Counted from the stretch's first letter, positions 9,650 through 20,121 are shown. The stretch is 64,000 bases of DNA from Lysobacter sp. (GCA_008015835.1 SSGH01000001.1:1-64000); one strand, 5' to 3'. The notes: a model not told the origin generated them from the sequence alone. Program-made: numbers and translations.

Positions 9650-10558
9650 ATGACCGACGCCATCGCCCGCCTTCTGTTCGGCATCGCCCGCTGGTTCGGC
9701 CGGCTGCCGTGGTCGTGGACGCGCCGGTTGGGCGACGCCGTGGCCTGGCTGTGGCGGCGACAAAGCCGCCGCGAGAGCAAAGTCGCCTGGCGCAATCTCG
9801 AACTGGCGTATCCGGACATCGGCGTCGCCGAACGCGAAGCGATGCACGCCGACATCTTGCGCACCACCGCGCGCCAAGCCTTCGAGACGCTGCGGCTGTG
9901 GACTCGGCCGCACGCGGAGAACCTGCGGACGATGATCGTGCGCCGGGAGGGCGTCGAGTTGTTCGATGCCGCGATCGCGTCGGGCAAGGGCGTGATCGTC
10001 GCCGCGCCGCATTACGGCAACTGGGAATTGCTGAATCAATGGCTGGCCAGCTACACGCCGCTGGCGATCCTGTACCGGCCGCCGGAGTCGCGCGTGGGCG
10101 AAGCGTTTTTGCGCCTGGCGCGCGCCGACGCCGAGGGCCGTGTGACCCAGATTCGCGCCGAAGCCGCCGGCATCCGCCAATTGTTCAAACGCCTGCGCGA
10201 CGGCGGCGTGGTCGGCATCCTGCCGGACCAGCAGCCGAAGGCCGGCGATGGCGAGTTCGCGCCGTTTTTCGGCCGCCCGGCCTACACCATGACGCTGTTG
10301 TCGCGGCTGGCCGAACGCAGCGGCGCCACCGTGCTGTTCGTGTACTGCGAACGCGTCGGCCCCTTGGCGTTCGCGCTGCGCGTGGAAGCCGCGCCGACGG
10401 CGATCGCCGACCCGGACGTCCTCGTCGCCACCACGGCCCTGAACGCGGCGGTGGAGCGCATCGCGCGCCGCGACCCGGCGCAGTATCAATGGACCTACAA
10501 GCGCTACACGCTCGACCCGTCCTGGAACCCGTACTTCAATCCCTATCGCGATTTGTAG
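9650..10558 (+). CDS. Lysophospholipid/lipid A acyltransferase, LpxL/HtrB family
   Basis: A 302-aa inner-membrane acyltransferase. The catalytic HX4E/D motif is seen as APHYGNWELL (about residues 115-124). The region up to GILPDQQPKAGDG (about 195-207) and the C-terminal YQWTYKRY segment match LpxL/LpxM-type enzymes, which transfer an acyl chain from acyl-ACP to lipid A or a related lipid. The N-terminal GIARWFGRLPW segment is membrane-associated. It lies upstream of a PH-domain pair and an LPS glycosyltransferase cluster, in keeping with envelope lipid work. The choice between lauroyl and myristoyl transferase cannot be made from the sequence alone. Confidence 0.9.
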   Translation: MTDAIARLLFGIARWFGRLPWSWTRRLGDAVAWLWRRQSRRESKVAWRNLELAYPDIGVAEREAMHADILRTTARQAFETLRLWTRPHAENLRTMIVRREGVELFDAAIASGKGVIVAAPHYGNWELLNQWLASYTPLAILYRPPESRVGEAFLRLARADAEGRVTQIRAEAAGIRQLFKRLRDGGVVGILPDQQPKAGDGEFAPFFGRPAYTMTLLSRLAERSGATVLFVYCERVGPLAFALRVEAAPTAIADPDVLVATTALNAAVERIARRDPAQYQWTYKRYTLDPSWNPYFNPYRDL

Positions 10559-10619
10559 AGGCCGCGACGCGCGTCGACCGACGCCTCGGCGTCGCCTGTA
10601 GGCGGCCCCGCCCGCAGCC

Positions 10620-11408
10620 GTGCATACTCCGCGAGACATCCGCCGACGCCTCTTCGCTGTGACCCCAACGACCGACCCCGCTTCTTCCGACGGACCCGGA
10701 AATTCCGAAGCGTCCGACCGCGCCGGCGCCCCGCACGATCCCTCGAACGCTTCGCGCGCGAGCCAAGCGGTCAACATCGATGCGCCGAAGATCGATAGCC
10801 CGACTAGCGATCGCCGCGCCAGCGATGATGCGAACATCGACGACGACGCATCCCGTATCGGCGATGCGTTCGCCGACATCGCGCCGCGGATCGCCGACAT
10901 GGTGGTCGAAGAGGAGCCGCTGCAGCCGGACTGGCAAGCGCTGCCGGCGCGCGCGCATACGGTGTTCCGCTACGTGGGCCTGCTGGGCACGCTGCCGCCG
11001 GCCGCGATCGGAGCGATGGTGCTGTACGGCCGCTTCGGCGCGCACGCTACGACGTGGGTCGCGATCGGCGGCATCTTCGCCACCGCGATCGCGTTCGGTT
11101 TGTGGTTGGCGTACCGGCGGTATCGCTACACGTTCTGGAAACTCGACCACGACGGCTTCGCGGTGAAGCGCGGGCGTCTGTGGCAATGGGAAACGCGGGT
11201 GCCGACCACGCGCGTGCAGCATTTGGATCTCAAGCGCGGGCCGCTGGAGCGCGCGCACGGGCTGGCCTCGGTGATCCTGCACACCGCCGGCACGCGGCTG
11301 AGCGCGGTCAGCGTCTCGGGCATGGACCTGCACGACGCGGAGCGCTTGCGCGATTACCTCACGCGCCAGATCGATCGACAGGACGGCGATGACTCCGACC
11401 ACGCCTGA
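10620..11408 (+). CDS. Membrane PH-domain protein (bPH2, YdbS-like)
   Basis: A 262-aa protein with a polar low-complexity N-terminal region (about residues 1-95), two hydrophobic segments (about 115-135 and 142-160), and a bacterial PH domain type 2 with the WKLDHDGFAVKRGRLWQWET and VPTTRVQHLDLKRGP signatures. It overlaps the following YdbT-like gene by 20 bases, a pairing common for these families. In Bacillus the YdbS/YdbT pair has been linked to tolerance of antimicrobial peptides; no role is proven here. The start is uncertain: GTG 10620 has no clear ribosome site, and GTG 10659 is an alternative. Confidence 0.85.
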   Translation: MHTPRDIRRRLFAVTPTTDPASSDGPGNSEASDRAGAPHDPSNASRASQAVNIDAPKIDSPTSDRRASDDANIDDDASRIGDAFADIAPRIADMVVEEEPLQPDWQALPARAHTVFRYVGLLGTLPPAAIGAMVLYGRFGAHATTWVAIGGIFATAIAFGLWLAYRRYRYTFWKLDHDGFAVKRGRLWQWETRVPTTRVQHLDLKRGPLERAHGLASVILHTAGTRLSAVSVSGMDLHDAERLRDYLTRQIDRQDGDDSDHA

Positions 11409-12906
11409 CGCGTCGACGCTGGAGGCGACGGACGAACGGCGGCTGCATCCGCTGTCGTGGTTCTTCGTGCTGATCCAGCAGCTCAAGCAATTCATCGTGC
11501 CGCTGCTGGTGCTGTTGTTCCTCGGCCGCGGCGACCGCAACGACCTGTGGTCGGTGGTCGCGATCTGTTTGCTCGCGGCGTACTCGATCTGGCAGTACTA
11601 CACCTACAGCTTCCGCATCGACCGCGACAGCTTGATGATCCGCAGCGGTCTGTTCGAGCGCAAACAGCGGCAGATCCCGTTCGCGCGCATCCACAACGTC
11701 GCGCTGCATCAATCGCTGCTGCATCGCATCTTCCGCGTCGCCGAAGTGCGGCTGGAATCGGCCGGCGGCATCAAGCCGGAAGCGGAGATGCGCGTGCTCA
11801 CGCTGGACGACGCGCTGGCGCTGGAAGCCCTGGTGCGCCGCCGCCGCTCGGAAACGCCCGGCGCCGCTGCCGCAACGCACAGCGATGCGGAGACGGAATC
11901 GGGCGAAGTCTTGGTCAGCCTGTCCAACGCCGAAGTCATTCGTCTCGGGCTGATCTCCAATCGCGGCATGCTGGTGGTCGCGGGCGTGTTCGCGGTGCTG
12001 GCGCAGTTGAACCCGGACCTGCTCACCCGCGTGCTGCGCGGCTGGCTGCAGACGCTGTTCGGCTACGTATTGAGCTATGGCCACGGCCACGAAGTCGCGG
12101 CGATCGTCACGCTCGTCGTGATCTTCATCGTCGTGCTGCGTTTGTTTTCGGTGACGCTCGCGCTGCTGCACTACACCGATTTCCAGTTGGAGCTGCACGG
12201 CCGGCGGCTGACCCTGGTGCGCGGCATGTTGGCGCGCCTGCGCACCAGCACGCCGCATCGACGCATCCAGACCTGGACGCTGCACGAAGGCGTACTGCAT
12301 CGCCTATTCAAGCGACGCACGCTGGAAGTCAGCACGGCGGTGCTGGACAACGGCTCGCATGGGCAACCGCGTTCGCTGCGCGAACTCGCGCCGATCGGGA
12401 CGCCCGCATTGTGCGACGCGCTGATCCATCGACTGCTGCCGCAGGTGAAGTGGCCGGTGCGCGATTGGCGCCATCTGCATCGCTTCGCGGGCTGGCGCCT
12501 GTTCGTCCCGCATTTGTTTTGGACGCTGGTGCTGGCGTTCGGCGCGTATTGGAATCTCGGGATTCTCGGCGCGGGTTTCTTCGCGTGCTGGTTGCCCTGG
12601 GGCGGTTATCTGGCGTGGCGGCATGCGCGGATGGCCGGGTATGCGATGGACGACCGCATCGTCGCCGTGCGCGACGGGTGGTGGACGCGACGCTGGCGCT
12701 TCGCGGAAATCGGCAAAGTGCAGGCCGTGCTGCTCAAGCAATCGCCGGTCGACCGCCGGCTCGGCATGGCCACGCTGCTGTTGGACACCGCCGGCGGCTC
12801 GGGGCTCGGCGCGCCGCTGGTGTTGCACTATCTGCCCGAGAAAGAAGCGCGCGCGCTGCAGGCGACCTTGGTGCATCGCATTTCGCGGCAGCGGTTGCGC
12901 TGGTGA
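11389..12906 (+). CDS. Membrane PH-domain protein (bPH2 repeats, YdbT-like)
   Basis: A 505-aa multi-pass protein with repeated bPH2 units. Each has two membrane helices followed by a DRDSLMIRSGLFERKQRQIP- or DFQLELHGRRLTLVRGML-type PH core (about residues 75-125 and 260-325). A third copy near the C-terminus (DDRIVAVRDGWWTRRWRFAE) makes three. The partner YdbS-like gene overlaps by 20 bases, so the two proteins are probably made together and act together in the inner membrane. The biochemical function of this family is unknown. Confidence 0.88.
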   Translation: MTPTTPDASTLEATDERRLHPLSWFFVLIQQLKQFIVPLLVLLFLGRGDRNDLWSVVAICLLAAYSIWQYYTYSFRIDRDSLMIRSGLFERKQRQIPFARIHNVALHQSLLHRIFRVAEVRLESAGGIKPEAEMRVLTLDDALALEALVRRRRSETPGAAAATHSDAETESGEVLVSLSNAEVIRLGLISNRGMLVVAGVFAVLAQLNPDLLTRVLRGWLQTLFGYVLSYGHGHEVAAIVTLVVIFIVVLRLFSVTLALLHYTDFQLELHGRRLTLVRGMLARLRTSTPHRRIQTWTLHEGVLHRLFKRRTLEVSTAVLDNGSHGQPRSLRELAPIGTPALCDALIHRLLPQVKWPVRDWRHLHRFAGWRLFVPHLFWTLVLAFGAYWNLGILGAGFFACWLPWGGYLAWRHARMAGYAMDDRIVAVRDGWWTRRWRFAEIGKVQAVLLKQSPVDRRLGMATLLLDTAGGSGLGAPLVLHYLPEKEARALQATLVHRISRQRLRW

Positions 12907-12940
12907 AGAGAAGCGCCGCGCGCACGTGAGGCCGCGACGC

Positions 12941-13990
12941 TCAAAAGCCCCAATACCCTAATTTCGATCGGATCTGCAGCGCGCGAATGCACCCGCCGAG
13001 CGGTTTGCCGCGCAAACGGCCGAGTTCGCCCGCGATCAAGGCCTCGGCCGCGGCGATCACGCGTTCGGACGAATGCCCATCGCGATACGGATGGATCGCA
13101 TCGGCGTAGGCCACGATCGCCTCGCGCAGCGCGGCGCTCGGCGCGAACGCGCGGTCCAGCATCTCCGGTAGACGCTTGGGATCGTCGAAATCCAGCATGT
13201 GCGGCTTCGGCGCACGATTGCGCAGCGTGATCACCGGTTTGTGCTGCACCACGAATTCCGAGACCACCGACGTGGTGTCGGCCACCAGCACGTCGGCCGC
13301 GCGCTGCGCCGCCATCAGCGTTTCGGTGTCGACGAAGGCGGCGTTCGGCCCGGCCAACCCGCGATACCGCGCGAACAGCGCCGGCGCGCATTTCGGGTGC
13401 AGGGTCAGCAGCCAGTAACGATCGCCGCGCGCGACCTCGGCGGCGATGGCATCGAACAAATGCGGCGCGGCGCTGAGGCGCTCGGTGAAGGTGGACGCGA
13501 ACAGCACGACCGGCCGCCCCTGCGCGGGCGCGCGCAGCGCCGCGGAGGCGCCGCCGTCGTCGCGGAACAACGGGTCGAGCTTGGGCCAGCCGGTTTCGAC
13601 CACCGCGAAATGCGGGTGCTTCGCCGCCAATGCGCGGAACGGTTCGGTGGTGGCGGGGCCTTGCGTGCAATACAGATCGAACAAGCCGCGCACGCGGAAA
13701 TGGCCGCGGGCGTCGTCGCGCTTTTCGACGTTGAAGCCGTGGAAGAGCTGCACTTTCGGCCCGGTCAAGAAGGTCGGCACCCAATTCGCGGCCGAGAACA
13801 CCGCGCGCGGCCGCAGCGCCACCGCCTCGCGCAGGCCGACCGTGCGCACCGGTGGTCGCAGCGTCGCGCCCGCCGCGCCGTCCTCGAACCACGCATGCGC
13901 GGTATGGCCCGCCGCTTGCAGGGCATCGGCCAACGGCTGCAGGATGGGCAGCGCGTAACGCTCGGTCGCGAACAACAGGTCATCCGCCAT
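12941..13990 (-). CDS. CDP-glycerol glycerophosphotransferase family protein
   Basis: A 349-aa protein of the Glyphos_transf type, which in Gram-positives polymerises glycerol phosphate for teichoic acid. Seen here are an N-terminal Rossmann-like half, FHGFNVEKRD (about residue 88), the second-half strand VVLFASTFTERLSAAP, LLTLHPK, and ADVLVADTTSVVSEF (about 240-255), which carries the donor-binding Asp-Thr-Ser. In Gram-negatives such genes sit in LPS or capsule loci, as this one does. ATG 13988-13990 is chosen because the longer frame to 14146 runs into the divergent glycosyltransferase. The glycan it modifies is unknown. Confidence 0.82.
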   Translation of the reverse strand: MADDLLFATERYALPILQPLADALQAAGHTAHAWFEDGAAGATLRPPVRTVGLREAVALRPRAVFSAANWVPTFLTGPKVQLFHGFNVEKRDDARGHFRVRGLFDLYCTQGPATTEPFRALAAKHPHFAVVETGWPKLDPLFRDDGGASAALRAPAQGRPVVLFASTFTERLSAAPHLFDAIAAEVARGDRYWLLTLHPKCAPALFARYRGLAGPNAAFVDTETLMAAQRAADVLVADTTSVVSEFVVQHKPVITLRNRAPKPHMLDFDDPKRLPEMLDRAFAPSAALREAIVAYADAIHPYRDGHSSERVIAAAEALIAGELGRLRGKPLGGCIRALQIRSKLGYWGF

Positions 13991-14798
13991 CAGTACGTTC
14001 CCACCCTCCGCCGTTTCGGCGCCGAATCCAGACCGCCCCGGTCTCTCGGCGGTCATTATCGCGTTCAACGAAGCCGATCGTATCGGCGATTGCCTCGCCT
14101 CGCTCGCGTTCTGCGACGAGATCGTCGTGGTCGATTCCGGTTCCACCGACGACTCCCGCGCGATCTGCGAGCGCGCGGGCGCGCGGGTGCTGCAGCGGCC
14201 GTTCGACGGGTTCCGCAGCCAGAAGCGATTCGCGGTCGAACAGGCCGCGCACGATTGGGTGTTGTGCCTGGACGCCGACGAGCGCGTGAGCCCGGAACTG
14301 CGGGCCGCGATCCTGGCCGCGCGCGACGGCGGTTTCGCCGATGCAGCGGGCTATCGTTTCGCGCGATTGTCCGAGTATTTCGGCAAATTCCTGCGCCGCG
14401 GCAACGCCTACCCGGACCGCGTGCTGCGTCTGTTCGACCGTCGTCGCGGCGGTTGGCGCGGCGACCGCGAAATCCACGAGGCGGCCAGCGTCGACGGCGC
14501 AGTGAAGACGCTGCCGGGCGATCTGATCCACTTTCCGTACCGCTCGCTGATGCAGCAACTGCAGAAGACCGAGCGTTACGCGCGGATGATGGCCGAGCAC
14601 GAGTTCGCGCGCGGCAAACGCGCTTCGCTGGCGAAATTGGTGTTCTCGCCCGCGTGGCGGTTCTGGCGCGGTTACGTGTTCCGGCTGGGCTTCCTGGACG
14701 GCTGGCACGGTTTGGTCTACGCCTACGTCCGCGCCAATTACGTGCGCCAGAAAACCATCATGCTCTGGCTGCTGCAGAACGGGCGGAAGGTGGAGTGA
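13989..14798 (+). CDS. Glycosyltransferase family 2, WaaE/beta-1,4-glucosyltransferase type; start codon unclear
   Basis: The GT2 domain begins with LSAVIIAFNEADRIG (14043 on), then IVVVDSGSTDDS, FRSQKRFAVEQA and VLCLDADERVS, the signature of LPS inner-core glucosyltransferases of the WaaE type. The in-frame open region runs from a stop at 13956-13958, but no ATG, GTG or TTG occurs before GTG 14127, which would delete the first strand of the nucleotide-sugar fold. The N-terminus beginning at ATC 13989 reads like a normal protein start (I-S-T-F-P-P) in which the ATG appears changed to ATC. Either a rare start codon is used or the sequence or gene is altered there. About 269 aa if so. The rest of the domain is intact. 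Confidence 0.8.
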   Translation: MSTFPPSAVSAPNPDRPGLSAVIIAFNEADRIGDCLASLAFCDEIVVVDSGSTDDSRAICERAGARVLQRPFDGFRSQKRFAVEQAAHDWVLCLDADERVSPELRAAILAARDGGFADAAGYRFARLSEYFGKFLRRGNAYPDRVLRLFDRRRGGWRGDREIHEAASVDGAVKTLPGDLIHFPYRSLMQQLQKTERYARMMAEHEFARGKRASLAKLVFSPAWRFWRGYVFRLGFLDGWHGLVYAYVRANYVRQKTIMLWLLQNGRKVE

Positions 14799-14800
14799 GG

Positions 14801-14873
14801 TTTTGTGGGAGGGCCGGCAGGCCCGATCGCCGATGCGAAGATTCGATCGGGCCTGCCGGCCCTCCCACAAAAA
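14801..14873. repeat. Large inverted repeat (family copy 1)
   Basis: Perfect 29-bp arms (14801-14829 and 14844-14872) with a 14-nt loop form a strong hairpin. The arm begins TTTTGTGGGAGGGCCGGC. Other copies are at 20056-20121 and, as a half copy, 20162-20189, so it is a dispersed REP-like family. It follows the glycosyltransferase stop and could also terminate transcription. Confidence 0.85.
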
Positions 14874-14979
14874 GCGGGTCCTCGCTCGCCATCCCCTGCG
14901 CGATGGACCAGAATAACGGCCGGCCCCGGGCACGGTCTTCGGCGCGCGGCCGTCGTCCCCGCTCCCGGAGTTGCGCGCA

Positions 14980-15926
<947 letters not shown>

Positions 15927-15930
<4 letters not shown>

Positions 15931-16853
15931 GCGCAGCGCCCCCCGCGACGACGAGTTTCGGCGTCGTCGTCACCTGCTACAACTACCGCGATTTCGTGGT
16001 CGAAGCGGTGGACAGCGCGCTGGCGCAAACGCGACCGCCCAAGCAGATCGTGGTGGTGGACGACGGCTCGAAAGACGGCTCGCAGGACGTGCTGCGCGAA
16101 CGCTACGGCGACGATGCGCGCGTCACGCTGCTGTTTTGCGAGAACGGCGGGCAACTGGTCGCTTTCCAACGCGGTTTGGCCGCGACCGATGCCGATGTCG
16201 TGTGTTTTCTCGATGCCGACGACCGCTGGGAACCCGCGCATCTGGAGAAGATCGGCGCGCTGTACGACGCGCGCGCCGACGTGGACTTCGTGTTCAACGA
16301 CATCGTGCTGTTCGGCAACGAAACCCGCACGATCGCGTTCGCGGATCGCGCGCTCGACCTGGGTTACACGGCCATCGCCACCTGGGCGCTGACGTATTGG
16401 TACGGCGCGCCGACCTCGGCGCTGTCGCTGCGCCGCGCCTTGGCCGAACGCTGTCTGACGCTCTCGCCGCAGGCGATGGCGACGTGGCGGCTCTCCGCCG
16501 ACAACTGCTTGGTCTACGGGGCCAGCCTGCTCGGCGGGCGCAAATATTTTCTGCCCACCGCCACCGTCGGCTATCGCATCCACGGCAAGAACGGGTGGTG
16601 GTCGCAACGCGGTCCGGTCGAGACCTACCGCAACCGTCTGCGCTCTCGCGGGTTGATCGGCGAGTACGCGCGCACCGCCGGCATCGACGAAACGTGCTTG
16701 GAATTGGCCAAGCTCGAATACAAAACCAAGCCCGCGCCGGATTGGGCCGAAACCAAACGCTACGCGCGGCTGTGCATGCGCGGCGACGCGCCGTTATGGA
16801 AACGCGTCGAGCGCGCGCTCAGCGTGCTGGGCGGCCGCAAGCGCGCGCGCTGA
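15927..16853 (+). CDS. Glycosyltransferase family 2
   Basis: A 308-aa GT-A fold enzyme with [18 protein letters not shown] at the N-terminus, [13 protein letters not shown] (about residues 38-50) and the metal-binding DADDRW (about 96-101). The C-terminal part, with a [11 protein letters not shown] segment, is probably acceptor-specific. The ATG overlaps the UDP-xylose synthase stop (ATGA), so translation is coupled. The sugar and acceptor are unknown; surface polysaccharide assembly is inferred from its neighbours. Confidence 0.88.
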
Positions 16854-16887
16854 ACGGCGCGCTCCGATCGCGCGCCGCGCCGTTCGT

Positions 16888-18015
16888 ATGAAAATTCTCT
16901 ACACCAATTTCCACGACGGCGACGGCGGCGGTCATACGACGTATCTGCTCGCGCTCGCGCGCGGCCTGCGCGTGCGACACGAGATTCATCTCGCGCTGCC
17001 CCCGACCAGCCGTGCGTTTCGCGAAGCGCAGGCGCTCGACGGCGTGCGCGCGCATGCGCAGCCGTTCCCGAACGGGTTGAAGCATTGGACCGCGCAGCGC
17101 GCAGCGCGCAAGACCTTGCGCGCGCTGCTCGAACGCGAATGTTTCGACATCGTCCACGTCAACGGCTCGGCCGATCATCGTTTGGTGCTGTCCGCGCTGC
17201 GCGGGCTGACGCCGCGACCGAAGTTGGTGTGGACCAAGCACAACTCGAAACCCGTGGGCGGTCTCGGCCATTGGTGGCGCGCGCGGCGCACCGATCTGGC
17301 GATCGCGGTCAGCGAGGCGACGCGCCGCGAACTGCTCGCCACGCCGTACGCGCGCTGCGCGCCGGTCACGGTGCGCAACGGCATCGATACCGCGCGTTTC
17401 GCGCCGTTGTCCGCGGAAGCATCGGTCGAAGAGCGTACGCGTTGGTTGGGCGATGCGGCATCGAATGCGCCGCTGCTGCTCGGCAGCAATGCCGGCACCG
17501 CCGAGTACAAAGGCTGGATGGACCTGATCGAAGCGTTGGCGACGCTGCCGGACGCCGAACGCGCGAAGCTCCATGTGCTGCTCTGCGGAAAACCGCCGAG
17601 CGAGGCGTCGCGCGCGCGCATCGATGCGCTGGGGCTGAAACCGCAAGTCCATTTCGCCGGCATGCTCGACGATGTGCGCCCCGCTATCGCCGCGATCGAC
17701 GTCGGTTTCGTGCTCTCGTACGGCGTGGAAACCATTTCCTTCGCCTGCCGCGAAATGATGGCGATGGGCAAACCCGTAATGGTCAGCGATTACGCGGGCT
17801 TGCCGGAAAACATCGATCCCGGCGTCGACGGTTGGGTCGCGAAGACCCGCGACATCGCCGCGATCGCGCAGTCGCTGCGCAACATCCTCGAACGCCGCAG
17901 CGATTTACCCGCGATGGGCGACGCCGCGCGCGCGAAAGCCGTGCGCGAGTTCGACCTCGCGCAGTTCGTCGAAGGCACCGAAGCGGCGTATCGCAGCGCT
18001 CTCTCGCGGAATTGA
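16888..18015 (+). CDS. Glycosyltransferase family 4
   Basis: A 375-aa GT-B enzyme. The N-terminal domain starts MKILYTNFHDGDGGGHTTYL with a glycine-rich acceptor loop; DIVHVNGSADHR and VRNGIDTARF mark the hinge. The C-terminal donor-binding domain holds LLGSNAGTAEYKGW, the VHFAGMLDDV motif and the EX7E-like region around SYGVETISFACREMMAMGKPV. It follows the GT2 gene by 34 bases in the same direction and is probably in the same surface-glycan operon. Specificity unknown. Confidence 0.88.
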   Translation: MKILYTNFHDGDGGGHTTYLLALARGLRVRHEIHLALPPTSRAFREAQALDGVRAHAQPFPNGLKHWTAQRAARKTLRALLERECFDIVHVNGSADHRLVLSALRGLTPRPKLVWTKHNSKPVGGLGHWWRARRTDLAIAVSEATRRELLATPYARCAPVTVRNGIDTARFAPLSAEASVEERTRWLGDAASNAPLLLGSNAGTAEYKGWMDLIEALATLPDAERAKLHVLLCGKPPSEASRARIDALGLKPQVHFAGMLDDVRPAIAAIDVGFVLSYGVETISFACREMMAMGKPVMVSDYAGLPENIDPGVDGWVAKTRDIAAIAQSLRNILERRSDLPAMGDAARAKAVREFDLAQFVEGTEAAYRSALSRN

Positions 18016-18066
18016 TTCGACCCGCTCCGCTCTACGGGGTGGTCTCGGCGCAGGAAAGCGGACGAC

Positions 18067-18165
18067 TCACTTCCCCTTCTTTTCTTTCTTCTGCGCGCGC
18101 TTTTCTTTCAGCGTCTTTTCCGGTTTCTTTTTCTCTTGCTTCTTCTGATCCATGCCTTTGGCCAT
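18067..18165 (-). CDS. Very small lysine-rich protein (32 aa)
   Basis: MAKGMDQKKQEKKKPEKTLK starts a 32-aa, almost wholly charged peptide with a GGAG ribosome site seven bases before ATG 18163-18165. Longer upstream frames lack support. Similar tiny Lys-rich proteins occur in xanthomonads as far as I recall; no function is known. The charge pattern suggests nucleic-acid or ribosome association (inference). Confidence 0.6.
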   Translation of the reverse strand: MAKGMDQKKQEKKKPEKTLKEKRAQKKEKKGK

Positions 18166-18272
18166 GGCGAGCTCCAGCGTCGTGTGCGGTCGGGCGCCCA
18201 GCCTACTGCGTCCGTGCGCGGGCGGTAAACCGTCGGGAATGGAGTCGGCCTGGGCAGGCGGCCGGTCCCGCG

Positions 18273-19997
18273 TTAATCCTCTTGCCCATCCGCCTCGTTC
18301 TGCGTCTTCGTGCCCTGCGGCACGCAGGTGGGATCCGGCACGGCCGCGGCCGGCACCAGCCACCAACGGCGGCGATTCGCGAAGCCGGCGAATTCGGCGC
18401 GTGCGCGCGCGACGCATTGCGACAACGCGGGTTCCTGCACCAACAGCCAGCGCTTCGCGGGGGCTTCGGCTTGCCAACGCATGCCGGCGGCCATTTGATC
18501 GGGCCACAGCACGTTGAAACCGAAGTCTTTCGCGGGACGGTCGGCCATCAACAGGTTTTGTTCTTTCCACGCGACGAGGCCGAGTTCGGCATCCGGGCCG
18601 ATGCGCTGGCCGACGTGGGTCATCAAGCCGCGCGCGGAGGTGGAATCGTTGAGCAACGGATAGCCGATCACGCTGAACAGCACCCAGGTGCCGGCCAGCA
18701 TCCAGATCAAACCGTGCACGCCGCTACGCACGCGATGCCACGCCAATACGCCGAGCCCCCAGCCGCCGATGGCGAGCAGCAGGCCGGCGGCGGCGCGGCC
18801 GCCGTCGGTGAACCCGCGCTCCATCACGAATTTGGTTTCGAACTTCGGCTCGCCGAACCACATCGCCGCGCCCGCGGCGAAAAACACGACCGCCAGCGCG
18901 AGCCCGACGACGAACGCGATGCGTCGCGCCCAGAGTTTGCGGACGATGCCGGGCAGCAGCGGTCCCAACGCGAGGCAGGCCATCGGCAGCGCGGGCAGGA
19001 TGTACACGTCGCGCTTGCCGCTGGGAATCGAGAAGAACAGCACTACGAACGCCCACCACGCCAGCGGCAGTAGGTAGCGCGCATCGCGACGCCGCAAACG
19101 CCGACGCCATGCGGGAATCGCCCACGGCAGCGCGAACAGCGCCGGCCACCACATCGACGCCATCACGCCGAAGTGGTACCACCACGGTTGCGCGTGATCC
19201 CACGATTTCGCGTAACGCCCGGCGGTTTGCCGGAACAGAATGTCGTTGAGATACGCGCGATATTCCGGCTCGTTCTGCGACAACGCCATCGTCACCATCG
19301 GCACCAGCCACAGCGCGGCGGCGGCGGCGAAAAGCAGCGGCCCGCACCAGAAGCGCCAATTCTTCGCATGCAGGTGCGCGCCGCGCCAACCCGCCAGCGC
19401 GGCGAACACGGCGGGCGCGATCATCACCAGCGCCAGCACGCCGACGCCCTTGGTGATGGTGCCCAGACCGGCCGCGAACCAACCGAGCCACCACATGCGC
19501 CAATCCGGGCCTTTCAGCAAATGCCGCAGCAGGCCGTAGTTCGCCAACGTGATCCAGAAAATCACCAGCGGATCGATCTGCGCCTTCTTGGTCTGGTACG
19601 TGAAATGCACCACGAACAACAAGGCCCAGGCCGCATACAGACCGACGCGACGCGTCCACAGCCGGCGGCCCAGGTCGTACACGCACCACAAGGTGCCCAG
19701 CGCAGCCAGCAGCGACGGCAGCAGGAACGCGATGCGCCATTCGCCGAACAGCGTGTAGAACGCCGCCTGCCACCACATCAGCATCGGCGGCTTGTCCGAA
19801 TACAGTTCGGAACCGCGATGCGGGAACAGCCAGTCGCCGCTCTCGACCATCTGCTTCGCCACCAGGGCGAAGCGCGGTTCGTCCGAGGGCCACGGATCGC
19901 GCAAGCCCAGGCCGGCACCGAGCACCAGCAGCGCGGTGAAGGCGAGCAACCAGAATTCGCGGGACGGGCGTGTTTTCAGGAAGCGGATCGTCGACAT
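18273..19997 (-). CDS. Glycosyltransferase family 39, ArnT-like membrane transferase
   Basis: A 574-aa polytopic protein with about eleven hydrophobic segments. The first periplasmic loop after TM1 carries DPWPSDEPRFALVAKQMVES, with the Asp-Glu catalytic/metal site of GT-C enzymes, and WLFPHRGSELYSDKPPMLMW resembles ArnT and PMT proteins. These use polyprenyl-phosphate sugars to modify lipid A or proteins outside the inner membrane. The ATG at 19995-19997 (MSTIRFLKT) is chosen; the upstream extension is derived from the REP-like repeat. The sugar is not determinable; L-Ara4N addition to lipid A is one possibility. Confidence 0.85.
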   Translation of the reverse strand: MSTIRFLKTRPSREFWLLAFTALLVLGAGLGLRDPWPSDEPRFALVAKQMVESGDWLFPHRGSELYSDKPPMLMWWQAAFYTLFGEWRIAFLLPSLLAALGTLWCVYDLGRRLWTRRVGLYAAWALLFVVHFTYQTKKAQIDPLVIFWITLANYGLLRHLLKGPDWRMWWLGWFAAGLGTITKGVGVLALVMIAPAVFAALAGWRGAHLHAKNWRFWCGPLLFAAAAALWLVPMVTMALSQNEPEYRAYLNDILFRQTAGRYAKSWDHAQPWWYHFGVMASMWWPALFALPWAIPAWRRRLRRRDARYLLPLAWWAFVVLFFSIPSGKRDVYILPALPMACLALGPLLPGIVRKLWARRIAFVVGLALAVVFFAAGAAMWFGEPKFETKFVMERGFTDGGRAAAGLLLAIGGWGLGVLAWHRVRSGVHGLIWMLAGTWVLFSVIGYPLLNDSTSARGLMTHVGQRIGPDAELGLVAWKEQNLLMADRPAKDFGFNVLWPDQMAAGMRWQAEAPAKRWLLVQEPALSQCVARARAEFAGFANRRRWWLVPAAAVPDPTCVPQGTKTQNEADGQED

Positions 19998-20055
19998 CCG
20001 CGCATGATACGGAGGAGCGGCGTCAGTCGCGACCGCTCCCGGTCGCTGCTCGATC

Positions 20056-20121
20056 TTTGTGGGAAAGCCGACAGGCCCGATCGTTCCCAGTGGAGATCGG
20101 GCCTGCCGGCCCTCCCACAAA
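20056..20121. repeat. Large inverted repeat (family copy 2)
   Basis: Left arm 20056-20082 and right arm 20095-20121, 27 bp with a few mismatches, carry the same core as the element at 14801-14873. It lies between the GT39 start and the rsmB stop. Confidence 0.8.
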
